64,000 bases of DNA. Origin: Fibrobacter sp. UBA7003. GTDB taxonomy: Bacteria > Fibrobacterota > Fibrobacteria > Fibrobacterales > Fibrobacteraceae. The notes beneath the pieces were generated by a model. It was not told the origin of the DNA, did no database searches, and saw nothing but the letters and a program-made list of their open reading frames with translations. Both the position numbers and the translations under genes were made by a program. The stretch covers positions 147,553 through 211,552 of the forward strand of contig DJXN01000008.1 of assembly GCA_002449765.1 (NCBI GenBank), written 5' to 3'. Within the stretch, counting starts at the first letter, position 1; every line of letters begins with the position of its first letter. This document shows, one piece after another, positions 42,228-51,048 of the stretch.

Positions 42228-44348
42228 ATGGATAATAAGGTACCGCAAGGCGCTACTGCGAAACCGGAAGATGACGAGATCGACATTCTCGAAATTCTGG
42301 TGTTCTTGAAGAGCAAGTGGAAGTTCTTGACGATTTTCCTTGTTTTGGGGCTTTTTGCAGGTGGCGTTGCTTCCATGTGGATGCGTCCCGCGTACAAGAG
42401 CGATATCCTTCTGCAGGTGGATGTTAAGGGCAACAAGTCGTCCAAGGCGCTTGGCGAAATGGGTGCCCTCCTGGATGTATCTACCCCCTCCGAAGCAGAA
42501 ATGCAACTCATCAAGAGCCGCATGGTGCTCTCTACGGTCGTCGATGAGCAGCGCCTCTGCTATTCGGCCGTACCGCTGGACAAGGTCGACCGCCTTTTGC
42601 ACAGGGAAGGCCGCATGGACCTCGAGTTCCTGAGCATCCCGCGTGCCGTATCCGAGGCGAAAATCAAGATCAAGGCCCGTGTGCTGCCCGATTCCACCAA
42701 GTTCGAACTCCTGGGCGAGGACGATGCCGTATTGCTGAAGGGCGAGGTCGGGGAAACCTACAGGCAACCCTATGCGGGCGATACGCTTGCCATTTGCGTG
42801 CGGTCCATGAAGGCCCGTCCGGGCCAGACCTTCCTCCTGGGGGCGACCCATCCTCAGATGGCGGTTGCCGGTCTCCTGGGTGGCCTGAGCGTCTCGGAAG
42901 AGGGCAAGAATTCCGGGATTATCCGCGTCTCGATGCAGCACGCCTACCCGGACCGCGTGGCGGATATCCTGAATTCCATCGCGAATACCTACCTCAAGCA
43001 GAATATCGAAATGCGTAGCGCCGAGGCGAAGAAAACCCTCGACTTCCTCGAGGAACAGCTCCCCAGCGTTAAGGCAAAGCTCGATTCTTCCGAACAGAAG
43101 CTTACCTCGTTCCGCAATGCGAACGGGACTATCGACCTTTCGGGTGAAACGCGCGTACACCTCGAAAAGGACGTGAGCCTCCAGCAGCGCCTGCTCGAAC
43201 TTGAACAGAAGAAGCAGGAAGCCCTGCGCCTGTTCCAGGCGGAACACCCGACGGTCCGTACCATCGAGCAGCAGCAGGCTAGGCTCTATGGCGAACTTGC
43301 GAAGCAGAAGAAGGCGGCGGACAAGCTCCCCAAGACCCAGCAGGAATTCCTCTCCCTGCAAGAGGAAGTGGAAGTCAACAACAAGCTTTACACGAACCTC
43401 CTGAACAATATCCAGCAGCTCCGCGTGGTGCAGGCGGGTGAAGTCGGAAACGTGCGTATCGTGGACCAGGCCTACGTGCCCATAAAGCCTGCGAAGCCGA
43501 ACCGCAAGCTGATTTTTGGCGGTGTCGCCTTGGCGTTCCTCCTCCTTGGCTGTGCCATCGTGCTCGTGCGCCGCATGTCGCATAACGGTGTCGCGAGCAG
43601 TACCGAGGTCGAGCAGGCTACAGGTATCGGCGTGTACGGAAAGCTCCCGATGCTCGGCAAGGGCACCGAGAACAACGTGCTCGATCCGGTCGTGCACGAA
43701 AAGCCCGACGAACCGTTTGCCGAGGCGGTCCGTGCCCTCAGGACGGCGCTCGAGTTCTCGCTCTTTGCCGACGGCAAGAAGGTCCTTATGGTATCGGGCC
43801 TCATAGAGGGCGTGGGCAAGTCGTTCGTCTCGACGAACCTCGCATGCTCCTTTGCCATGTCGGGCAAGAAGGTTTTGCTTGTGGATATGGACCTGCGCCG
43901 TGGCCGCATGTTCAAGAAGGGCCACAAGGGCCTCTGCGAAATGCTCCGTGCCGAAAAGTTCGATGACGAGTACATCGAGATGGTTAGCGAGAACTACCAC
44001 ATCATCGGTTCGGGCAAGCGCGTGGTGAACCCGGGCGACCTCTTGAACAAGAACCGCTTCGGTACGTTCCTCGACACGTTCCGTAAAAAATACGACCTGA
44101 TTATTCTTGATACCCCGCCTATATTCCAGTGCAGCGATGCGCTCCTGGTCGAAAAATATGCGGATTACCTTTTGTGCGTGCTGAAGCAGTCGGCGCATAG
44201 CATGGATAACATCCAGGAAGCGCTCTCTACCTTCGACCGCAGTACCGAAACACCTTTGCCCAAGGCCTTCGTGTTCAACAAGTGCGAACGTCATTCGGGT
44301 TACGGTTATGGTGGCTACTACGGCTACTATGGCTACAAGAAGTATTAA
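42228..44348 (+). CDS. Wzc-like polysaccharide tyrosine autokinase (BY-kinase)
   Basis: 706 residues from the ATG at 42228 with TTGGAGA upstream. Wzz domain with two membrane helices (FLTIFLVLGLFAGGVASMWM; LIFGGVALAFLLLGCAIVLV), a long coiled-coil region, then a BY-kinase domain: Walker A GLIEGVGKSFVSTNLA, Walker A' VLLVDMDLRRGRM, Walker B LIILDTPP. The Tyr-rich C-terminal tail (SGYGYGGYYGYYGYKKY) is the autophosphorylation cluster. It controls chain length and export of polysaccharide. No wza, glycosyltransferase or phosphatase gene is next to it. It is 20 nt upstream of the OmpA-type gene. Confidence 0.92.
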   Translation: MDNKVPQGATAKPEDDEIDILEILVFLKSKWKFLTIFLVLGLFAGGVASMWMRPAYKSDILLQVDVKGNKSSKALGEMGALLDVSTPSEAEMQLIKSRMVLSTVVDEQRLCYSAVPLDKVDRLLHREGRMDLEFLSIPRAVSEAKIKIKARVLPDSTKFELLGEDDAVLLKGEVGETYRQPYAGDTLAICVRSMKARPGQTFLLGATHPQMAVAGLLGGLSVSEEGKNSGIIRVSMQHAYPDRVADILNSIANTYLKQNIEMRSAEAKKTLDFLEEQLPSVKAKLDSSEQKLTSFRNANGTIDLSGETRVHLEKDVSLQQRLLELEQKKQEALRLFQAEHPTVRTIEQQQARLYGELAKQKKAADKLPKTQQEFLSLQEEVEVNNKLYTNLLNNIQQLRVVQAGEVGNVRIVDQAYVPIKPAKPNRKLIFGGVALAFLLLGCAIVLVRRMSHNGVASSTEVEQATGIGVYGKLPMLGKGTENNVLDPVVHEKPDEPFAEAVRALRTALEFSLFADGKKVLMVSGLIEGVGKSFVSTNLACSFAMSGKKVLLVDMDLRRGRMFKKGHKGLCEMLRAEKFDDEYIEMVSENYHIIGSGKRVVNPGDLLNKNRFGTFLDTFRKKYDLIILDTPPIFQCSDALLVEKYADYLLCVLKQSAHSMDNIQEALSTFDRSTETPLPKAFVFNKCERHSGYGYGGYYGYYGYKKY

Positions 44349-44368
44349 CAACACAATAAGGAGAATAG

Positions 44369-46828
44369 ATGAAAAAAGCAATCGCTCTTTCACTACTAGC
44401 CGGTAGTCTCGCCTTCGCCCAAAGCGGGTTGATGGGTGGGTCTGACGGTATCCACCAGCATAATGCCAGAACCCTCGGCCAGTGGAATTTTGTCATTGGC
44501 ACGGGTGGTGACATTACTCTGGATAACTGGTCCCTTACTCGCGGTGGTCAGTACACCTCCAAGGGCAAGACCTATACCTTAAATCGCTGGGACTGGACTC
44601 TCGCCGGTAACTTCAATGCGGCAATCGGTCTTCTCGACTTCTTGGATGTCGGTGTGAGCCTCCCGCTCTACTACGACCACGCCAACGACGACGAAGGCCC
44701 GTCCGGTTACTATGACATGTGGACCACGAGCCGTGGCGACCTTGACCTCTGGTTCAAGGCTGGCGTCCCGTTCAGTGACGAGAGCATCTTCGGCCTTGCC
44801 GCCATGTTCGACTTCTACATCCCGACTGGCGAAAACTCCGTGGGTACGCGTCCGCGTCACGCCTGGTACCTGAACGATGAAGGCTACACCCATCCGTTCT
44901 CTGCCGACGCGTTTGCGATGGCCGCGACTCTCGAATTCACCTTGGACCTCACCAAGAAGAATATCCCCATCCGTTGGAACACCCATGCGGGCTTCGTGCT
45001 TGCTACCGGTGACGGACAGGCCAATACGCTTGTCTACGGTACGGGTATCAACTGGCTCCCGCTCTCCTGGTTGGACGCCTTCGTCGAATACTCTGGCGAA
45101 TACCGCGTGCAGAAGACGGGTTACCCGCGTGACATGATGGCCGACCCGATGATCGTTACTCCGGGTCTCCGCTTCCACCTGCCCTGGAACATCGACTTCG
45201 CCATGGGTCTCGATATGTCCGTCCGCGCCCTTACCAACATCGGCTACGATTGGAAGGAAGAGATGGAAGATGTTGAGAAGTTCACGGTCCGCTACATCGA
45301 TGAACGCGGCAACAAGGTCACCTACGGCTACGTTCCGACCCCGCGCTTTGCCGGTACTGCTGCCCTTACCTGGCGCTTCGGCGGCAAGGACAAGGATGAA
45401 GACAGCGACGGCATCAACGACAATAACGACAAGTGCCCGCATACACCTTCTGGCGCTGTTGTTGATTCTACTGGCTGCCCGCTCGATGGCGACAAGGACG
45501 GCGTTCTCGATGGCTTCGACAAGTGCCCCGGCACTCCGGAAGGCGCAACGATCGACTCTGTCGGCTGCCCGATCGATACGGACAAGGATGGCGTTTACGA
45601 CGGTCTTGACAAGTGCCCCGAAACCAAGGAAGGCGCTAACGTCGGCATCAACGGCTGCGAAGGCGACTTCGACGGCGACGGCGTGGAAGATTCCTTCGAC
45701 CGCTGCCCGAACACCAAGCAGGGCGTGCCTGTCGATTCCACGGGTTGCCCGAAGGATAGCGACAAGGACGGCGTGACCGACGACATGGACAAGTGTGCCG
45801 ATACTCCGGCTGGCTTCACTGTCGATTCTACCGGCTGCCCGGTCGACAACGACAAGGACGGCATCCCGGATGCTCTCGACAAGTGCCTCAACACTCCGGC
45901 TGGCCTCCCGGTTGACTCCGTGGGCTGCCCGGCTGACGCTGACAAGGATGGCGTGCCCGATGCCCTCGACAAGTGCCCGAACACCAAGCAGGGTGCCCAG
46001 GTGAACTCCGAAGGCTGCGAAGGCGACTTCGACAACGACGGTATCCCCGATGCTATGGACAAGTGCCCGAACACCAAGCAGGGCGTGCCTGTCGATACCG
46101 TTGGCTGCCCGGCCGACGCCGACAAGGATGGCGTGCCTGACTACCTCGACAAGTGTGCCGAAACTCCGGAAAACTACACGGTCGACAACACCGGCTGCCC
46201 GCTTGACTACGACAAGGACGGCATCCCGGATGCTCTCGACAAGTGCCCGAACACCAAGCCCGGCGTGCCTGTTGACTCCACGGGCTGCAGCAGCGACACC
46301 GACAAGGATGGCGTGGCCGATGGCATTGACCAGTGCGAAAACACTCCGTCTGGCGCCCAGGTCGACTCCGTGGGTTGCCCGCTCGATTCCGACAAGGACG
46401 GTGTGGCCGACTTCCAGGACAAGTGCCCGAACACCCTCGAAGGCGTGAAGATCGACGCTAAGGGCTGCCCGGTCAACAAGAAGGAAGACCTCGAACTCCT
46501 CAAGAAGGGTATCCAGTTCAAGACCGGTTCCTCCAAGCTGACCAAGGCGAGCTACAAGATCCTCGACGATATCGTCAAGCTCTTGAAGAAGGTCGAATCC
46601 GCGAAGCTCGAAGTCCAGGGCCACACGGACAACACCGGTTCTGAACAGACCAACAAGAAGATTTCTCAGGATCGCGCCGACATGGTTGCGAACTACTTCA
46701 TCAAGAAGGGTATCGCTGCCGACCGCGTCCGCGCTGTGGGTTACGGTTCCGAGAAGCCGATTGCTGACAACAACAGCAAGAAGAATCGCGCCAAGAACCG
46801 CCGCGTGGAACTTGTTCCGTTCGAGTAA
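44369..46828 (+). CDS. OmpA-family protein with twelve thrombospondin type 3 repeats
   Basis: 819 residues. Signal peptide (ALSLLAGSLAFAQ). Residues 18-340 resemble an outer-membrane barrel. Residues 345-703 hold twelve 30-residue TSP3 Ca2+-binding repeats of the type D-x-D-G-(V/I)-x-D-x-x-D-x-C...G-C-P. Residues 710-819 are an OmpA peptidoglycan-binding domain (IQFKTGSSKLTKASYKIL, VQGHTDNTGS, NRRVELVPFE). In repeats 3 and 7 the Cys-Pro is replaced by CEGDF. Ca2+-stiffened linkers of this kind separate the barrel from the peptidoglycan anchor. The terminator is at 46855-46883. Confidence 0.94.
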   Translation: MKKAIALSLLAGSLAFAQSGLMGGSDGIHQHNARTLGQWNFVIGTGGDITLDNWSLTRGGQYTSKGKTYTLNRWDWTLAGNFNAAIGLLDFLDVGVSLPLYYDHANDDEGPSGYYDMWTTSRGDLDLWFKAGVPFSDESIFGLAAMFDFYIPTGENSVGTRPRHAWYLNDEGYTHPFSADAFAMAATLEFTLDLTKKNIPIRWNTHAGFVLATGDGQANTLVYGTGINWLPLSWLDAFVEYSGEYRVQKTGYPRDMMADPMIVTPGLRFHLPWNIDFAMGLDMSVRALTNIGYDWKEEMEDVEKFTVRYIDERGNKVTYGYVPTPRFAGTAALTWRFGGKDKDEDSDGINDNNDKCPHTPSGAVVDSTGCPLDGDKDGVLDGFDKCPGTPEGATIDSVGCPIDTDKDGVYDGLDKCPETKEGANVGINGCEGDFDGDGVEDSFDRCPNTKQGVPVDSTGCPKDSDKDGVTDDMDKCADTPAGFTVDSTGCPVDNDKDGIPDALDKCLNTPAGLPVDSVGCPADADKDGVPDALDKCPNTKQGAQVNSEGCEGDFDNDGIPDAMDKCPNTKQGVPVDTVGCPADADKDGVPDYLDKCAETPENYTVDNTGCPLDYDKDGIPDALDKCPNTKPGVPVDSTGCSSDTDKDGVADGIDQCENTPSGAQVDSVGCPLDSDKDGVADFQDKCPNTLEGVKIDAKGCPVNKKEDLELLKKGIQFKTGSSKLTKASYKILDDIVKLLKKVESAKLEVQGHTDNTGSEQTNKKISQDRADMVANYFIKKGIAADRVRAVGYGSEKPIADNNSKKNRAKNRRVELVPFE
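45401..46477 (+). repeat. Twelve tandem 90-bp repeats (TSP3) in the OmpA-family gene
   Basis: Twelve in-frame 90-bp units start at the codon for the first DSDG and end before KKEDLELL. Units share GACAAGGA(T/C)GGCGT(G/T) and GACAAGTGCCCG. The array can expand or contract by recombination without frameshift. Confidence 0.9.
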
Positions 46829-46854
46829 TCGACAGCTGACATAAGTTCAAAAAA

Positions 46855-46883
46855 GGTGCCCGCAACCGCGGACGCCTTTTTTT
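46855..46883 (+). terminator. Terminator of the wzc-like/ompA unit
   Basis: GGTGCCCGC, an AACC loop and GCGGACGCC (one mismatch) are followed by TTTTTTT. It is preceded by AAAAAA. Confidence 0.9.
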
Positions 46884-46961
46884 CGTTAATGCGCACCGAA
46901 GGTGTGCGCATGCGCCTAATTGAAAATTAGGTGCGTGTCTTAAAAATGTTAAATTTTAATT

Positions 46962-47378
46962 GTGCTCCATTTCATCAAGTACAATGCCATTGGCATCGTA
47001 AACACGCTCATCACGCTTGCCGTGGTGTGGGTGCTGCACCAGTGGCTGGACTGGGGCAAGGAAATCTCGAATTTTTTGGGGTTTGTCGCGGGCGGCATCA
47101 ACAGCTACCTCATGAACCGCATTTGGAATTTCAGGAGCAACAACCGCAAGCGAACGGAAGTCGTGCGGTTCCTCGTTGTCTTTTTGCTGAGTTACGCGCT
47201 TAATCTCGGGGCGCTCGAAGGAACTTCGTACCTGCTCGAGAATGCTGAGTGGTGCAGGCCGTTTACCGCATGGATTTCGCAGTTCATGAAGCCTACGTAT
47301 TTCGCGAACGTAGTCGCGAACGTGGTCTACGTGTTAGCTAGCTTTATGCTGTACAAGAAGTGGGTTTTTAAGAAATGA
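46962..47378 (+). CDS. GtrA-family membrane protein
   Basis: 138 residues. Four hydrophobic segments (FIKYNAIGIVNTLITLAVVW, NFLGFVAGGINSYLMN, FLVVFLLSYALNLGALEG, YFANVVANVVYVLASFMLYK). The GtrA pattern NSYLMNRIWNFRS and KKWVFKK is clear. GtrA proteins are flippases for polyprenyl-phosphate sugars. The start is a GTG at 46962; TAAATT lies 6 nt upstream and there is no Shine-Dalgarno. Two small hairpins precede it (46888-46935). A glycosyltransferase, normally adjacent, is missing. Confidence 0.85.
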   Translation: MLHFIKYNAIGIVNTLITLAVVWVLHQWLDWGKEISNFLGFVAGGINSYLMNRIWNFRSNNRKRTEVVRFLVVFLLSYALNLGALEGTSYLLENAEWCRPFTAWISQFMKPTYFANVVANVVYVLASFMLYKKWVFKK

Positions 47379-47393
47379 CTGGTGGTTTATAGC

Positions 47394-48881
47394 ATGAATT
47401 GGATTGAAGGCAAGAAGTGTTCCGCGGAAGATGCCGCGGCGATGATTCAGGATGGCGATATTCTTGGCGTTTCGGGCTTTACGCTCGCGGGTTACCCGAA
47501 GGCGGTTCCCCTCGCGCTTGCGGCCCGCGCCGAAAAATTGCATGTCGCCGGCGAGAGCTTTCAGGTGACGCTCTATGCGGGCGCCTCAACCGGCGACAGC
47601 TGCGACGGGGCGCTCTCCCGCGCAGGTGCGCTCAAGCTGCGCATGCCCTACCAGAGCAACCCGAGCCTCCGCAAGGGCATCAACGACGGGAGCATCCGCT
47701 ATATCGACGCGCACCTCGGCAAGATGGGCTACCTTGTGCGCACGGGCGCAGTTCCTGCGCCCACTGTCGCCGTGATAGAGGTGAGCGCTATACTGCCCGA
47801 CGGCCGCGTGTGCCTTTCTACCTCGGGGGGGAATTCGGTATGCTACCTCGACATGGCGCCGAAAATCATCCTGGAACTCAATACCCGCCTGGGCGAGAGC
47901 TGTATCGGCATGCACGACGACGCCCTCCCGGAACTGCCCCCGCATGCGAAACCCCTGCCGGTCTATTCCGCAGGCGACCGCGTGGGTAGTGAATTTGTCA
48001 AGATTGATGTAAATAAAGTAATCGCAGTCGTCGAGAACGATGCCTACGACGAGGTGACCCCGTTTGTAGAACCCGACGACGTTTCCCGCAATATCGGCGA
48101 ACGCATTCTCGATTTTATCCGGTTCGAAGAATCGCACGGCAGGCTCCCGAAGGGAATGGCCTACCAGAGTGGAGTCGGGAAGGTCGCGAATGCGGTCTTG
48201 TGCGCGATGGCGAACGACGAGCGTCTCGGGCGCATCGACCTGTTTACCGAGGTCATCCAGGAGGCTGTGCTCCCGCTACTCAAGAAGGGCAAGCTCGGTG
48301 TCGCCTCCGGTACGGCGCTCACGCTTTCGCAGGCCGCACAGCAGGAGTTCGTGCAGAACGCCGCCGACTGGAAAAAGCATTTCGTGCTCCGCCAGCAGGA
48401 AGTGAGCAACAGCCCCGACATCATCCGTCGCGTGGGCGTCATCTCGATGAACACCGCCCTCGAGGCCGATATCTTCGGGAACGTGAACAGCAGTCTCGTG
48501 TGCGGCTCGGCGATGATGAACGGCATCGGCGGCTCGGCGGACTTTGCCCGCAACTGCGCCCTCGGATTTTTCCTCACGCCGTCTGTCGCGAAGGGCGGCG
48601 CCATCAGTAGCATCGTGCCCTACGTGAGCCACGTGGACCACACGGAACACGACACGCAGATTTTCGTGACGGAGCAGGGACTTGCCGACCTCCGCGGGCT
48701 CGCCTCGGAAGACCGCGCGCGGCTCATTATCAAGAACTGCGCCCACCCCGACTTCCGCGAACCGCTGACCGATTTCCTGGAATACGGCCTCAAGCATGCG
48801 AAGGGCAGGCACCTGCCGCTCGCGCTCGATCGCGCCTTCGAGATGCACAACCGCTTCCTCGAAACCGGGAAAATGCTCTAG
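47394..48881 (+). CDS. Acetyl-CoA/succinyl-CoA transferase (AarC/ScpC-like)
   Basis: 495 residues from the ATG at 47394. Acetyl-CoA hydrolase/CoA-transferase family: ILGVSGFTLAGYPKAVPLAL, YAGASTGDSCDG, IGNIIELN-like PKIILELNTRLGES, and the catalytic Glu in FVTEQGLADLRGLAS. Also SAMMNGIGGSADFARN and SSIVPYVSHVDHTEHD. It transfers CoA between acetate and succinate or propionate, fitting a fermenting, succinate-producing cell. Which acid it uses is not decided by sequence. It is 15 nt downstream of gtrA with a GGTGG as possible Shine-Dalgarno. Confidence 0.92.
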   Translation: MNWIEGKKCSAEDAAAMIQDGDILGVSGFTLAGYPKAVPLALAARAEKLHVAGESFQVTLYAGASTGDSCDGALSRAGALKLRMPYQSNPSLRKGINDGSIRYIDAHLGKMGYLVRTGAVPAPTVAVIEVSAILPDGRVCLSTSGGNSVCYLDMAPKIILELNTRLGESCIGMHDDALPELPPHAKPLPVYSAGDRVGSEFVKIDVNKVIAVVENDAYDEVTPFVEPDDVSRNIGERILDFIRFEESHGRLPKGMAYQSGVGKVANAVLCAMANDERLGRIDLFTEVIQEAVLPLLKKGKLGVASGTALTLSQAAQQEFVQNAADWKKHFVLRQQEVSNSPDIIRRVGVISMNTALEADIFGNVNSSLVCGSAMMNGIGGSADFARNCALGFFLTPSVAKGGAISSIVPYVSHVDHTEHDTQIFVTEQGLADLRGLASEDRARLIIKNCAHPDFREPLTDFLEYGLKHAKGRHLPLALDRAFEMHNRFLETGKML

Positions 48882-49014
48882 GAAACGCTCCGTTTCCGCA
48901 TCATTCGCATTTGGAATGCCCGATTTGCGGGAAAAATCTTCCGCATGTAAGAAAATTATTATATCTTTAGGATGGGTGTGTGACTCCGCGTTTATACGTT
49001 CATGGGGCGTCTTG

Positions 49015-51012
49015 ATGGGTACACGAAAAGAAAAGAGTTTTGCGTTTTTGTGGGCGCTCGTATGTGCGCTCTCTTTTGGGGTTGTCGCGTGTGGCGACGA
49101 GGCGTCGCCTACTGGAGCCGAAACTCCGGACTCCTCTTCTGCCGCGCCGGAGGGAGGGGATTTTTCTACAGCATTTTCTTCTTCGTCGTACTATTATTGG
49201 GGATTTTCTTCGGGTGCTGTAATCGGCACGCAGCCGGGTGATTCCCTAAAGCCGGGCGATACCCTTGAGCTGGCCGATTCCATTTCCCATGATACGGATT
49301 GGGTCGTGTATCCGGATTCTATCTATCATCTCAGCCGTCTTGCTGTTGACGGGCGCTTGTCCGCCCTGTTCGCCTTGTCTCCGAACTCCTCGATGAAGAT
49401 TGAATATCTGCAGACGCTGACCGACTTCTCCGTGAACGGGGTGGATTCTGGAAGTGCTTCCGTTATCGAGGCTTTTTTACCGATCACTTACTGGAAGCCC
49501 TATGTCAGGGTGACGGTCGATGGCGTCGCTCTCGATTTCCAGGGAGCGCAGGTCGCAGGGCTTTCGCTTTCGGCGTTGGGTGACTTGTCTTCGAGCGATA
49601 CGGTGAAAGTGGATTTTGTTTCGACCGCCGAACTTTCGCGTGCCGAAACCCTTGTCGCTGCGGGGCAGACGCTGGCCACGGCGATGGAGCAGGCGTCAAC
49701 AGAGGTCTTGCGCGCGTTCCGCATGGACGATTTTACCGACTTGCCGGAAGAGGAAGTGGCAGCACGTTTCCTCGCCATCCACCTGCTTGCTTCTTCGCGC
49801 GTGGTGGTGGGCGATGGGTTTTCGTTTGCGGATATCGTGGACGACATCGCGGATGACGGACTCTGGAATGATTCGGCTGCACGTGCGGCAGCTGCCGACT
49901 GGGCTTTGCGCGCGGATGCGGAAGATGCCTTTGCCGGTGTCCGCAAGTGGCTCTCTGCCCAGGCGCCGTCTGTTCCCGATTTCGAAAAGTACCTGCGCCT
50001 GTTCTACCAGAAGGAACTCGGGCTTCCCGAGTGCAGTAGCGAAAATGCGGGGACGATGCTCCACGTGGGGAATGTCGCTAGCCGCTACTTTGTCGCGGAC
50101 GAATCGGACTTCTCGAAAGTTCAGGACCGGTTTGTCTGCGAGATTGCTGGCGGCGTAGGGCTTGCTTCCGATTCCTTGAAGGACGTATCTGCCTTCGGTT
50201 CGGGCTCGGATGGCGAAGTGCGCCCGGGAGCGTTTAGCGGCAACATCTTCTATACTTACGATGCTTCGACAAAGGCATGGCGCCATTCGACAGAACTCGA
50301 AAAGGATTCTTACTTTGTCCAGATGTCGGCGACGAGTACTTTTGTCGACATCCAGGATGTCTATGACGGGCTCAAGGACAACGAGCGCGTTATCTTCGTG
50401 ATTCGGCACGGCAAGCGTGGCGACGACACGAGCATCTCCGGGACGCTTACTTCTGACGGCAAGGAGCAGGCGCGCGATTTGGGCAAGCGGCTCACGAAGC
50501 ATAGGCAAGATTTCCTGTTGGGGGCTTCCGAGTTCCTGCGCGCCCACCAGACTGTGGAATACATAGCGAAGGGACGCGGCCAGCAGTCCGACATTCGCGA
50601 TACCTTCCCGGAACTCAACGACAACTGGTACGAGAAAAACCACGAGGCGAGCGAGAAGGCGAAATCCGAATGTGGCGGTGGCTGGGAGCTGACCTCCAAG
50701 TATGCCTACACGGGAGCCTATACGACGGGCGAGAATGCCGCGTTCTACAAGCTGGACGAACGCTCCGTGGAACTGATTGTGGATGTGCTCCTCGCGAAGT
50801 ACAACGACCCGTCGCAGCGGTTCGTGATGCTCAGCTCGCATGACAAGGTGATGGTTCCCCTGGTCGCCTACTGCACGAATTTCAAGGTGAACCTCCGCAA
50901 GTACGACGGCGGAAAGTGGCTCAATTATCTCGCGGGAGTAGCCATTATTGTCGACGAGCTCGGAAATAGGCGCTATGTGCCCGTCAAGGGCCTGGATTCT
51001 GCCTTCATGTAG
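49015..51012 (+). CDS. Lipoprotein with histidine phosphatase domain (copy 1)
   Basis: 665 residues from the ATG at 49015. Lipobox FGVVACG (Cys26), a Ser/Pro-rich stretch, an N-terminal domain to about residue 310, the shared module with VPDFEKYLRLFYQKELG, and a C-terminal histidine phosphatase (PF00300-like) domain. The catalytic His is in VIRHGKRGDD, and the second His is in LSSHDKVMVPLVAYC. The Glu of RHxER is Lys here. It is exported and probably surface exposed; the substrate is unknown. It is the first of four consecutive paralogues. TATATCTTTA, 50 nt upstream, resembles a TAnnTTTG promoter. Confidence 0.85.
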   Translation: MGTRKEKSFAFLWALVCALSFGVVACGDEASPTGAETPDSSSAAPEGGDFSTAFSSSSYYYWGFSSGAVIGTQPGDSLKPGDTLELADSISHDTDWVVYPDSIYHLSRLAVDGRLSALFALSPNSSMKIEYLQTLTDFSVNGVDSGSASVIEAFLPITYWKPYVRVTVDGVALDFQGAQVAGLSLSALGDLSSSDTVKVDFVSTAELSRAETLVAAGQTLATAMEQASTEVLRAFRMDDFTDLPEEEVAARFLAIHLLASSRVVVGDGFSFADIVDDIADDGLWNDSAARAAAADWALRADAEDAFAGVRKWLSAQAPSVPDFEKYLRLFYQKELGLPECSSENAGTMLHVGNVASRYFVADESDFSKVQDRFVCEIAGGVGLASDSLKDVSAFGSGSDGEVRPGAFSGNIFYTYDASTKAWRHSTELEKDSYFVQMSATSTFVDIQDVYDGLKDNERVIFVIRHGKRGDDTSISGTLTSDGKEQARDLGKRLTKHRQDFLLGASEFLRAHQTVEYIAKGRGQQSDIRDTFPELNDNWYEKNHEASEKAKSECGGGWELTSKYAYTGAYTTGENAAFYKLDERSVELIVDVLLAKYNDPSQRFVMLSSHDKVMVPLVAYCTNFKVNLRKYDGGKWLNYLAGVAIIVDELGNRRYVPVKGLDSAFM

Positions 51013-51048
51013 TTGAAATCCGGTTGTAAATTACTATTGTTCATTATT

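Noticed and set aside
42030..44393. 787-codon minus-strand frame opposite the BY-kinase gene
   Set aside because: Low-complexity Arg/Glu/Leu translation typical of antisense frames; the plus strand encodes Wzz and kinase motifs.
44579..46624. 681-codon open frame on the minus strand
   Set aside because: It is the antisense of the OmpA gene's 90-bp repeats; GC-rich third positions keep it open. The plus-strand frame has a signal peptide and OmpA motifs.
48796..49014. Upstream extension of the first phosphatase gene from 48796
   Set aside because: The extension is antisense-like DNA overlapping the CoA-transferase gene; the ATG at 49015 gives a proper lipoprotein signal peptide.
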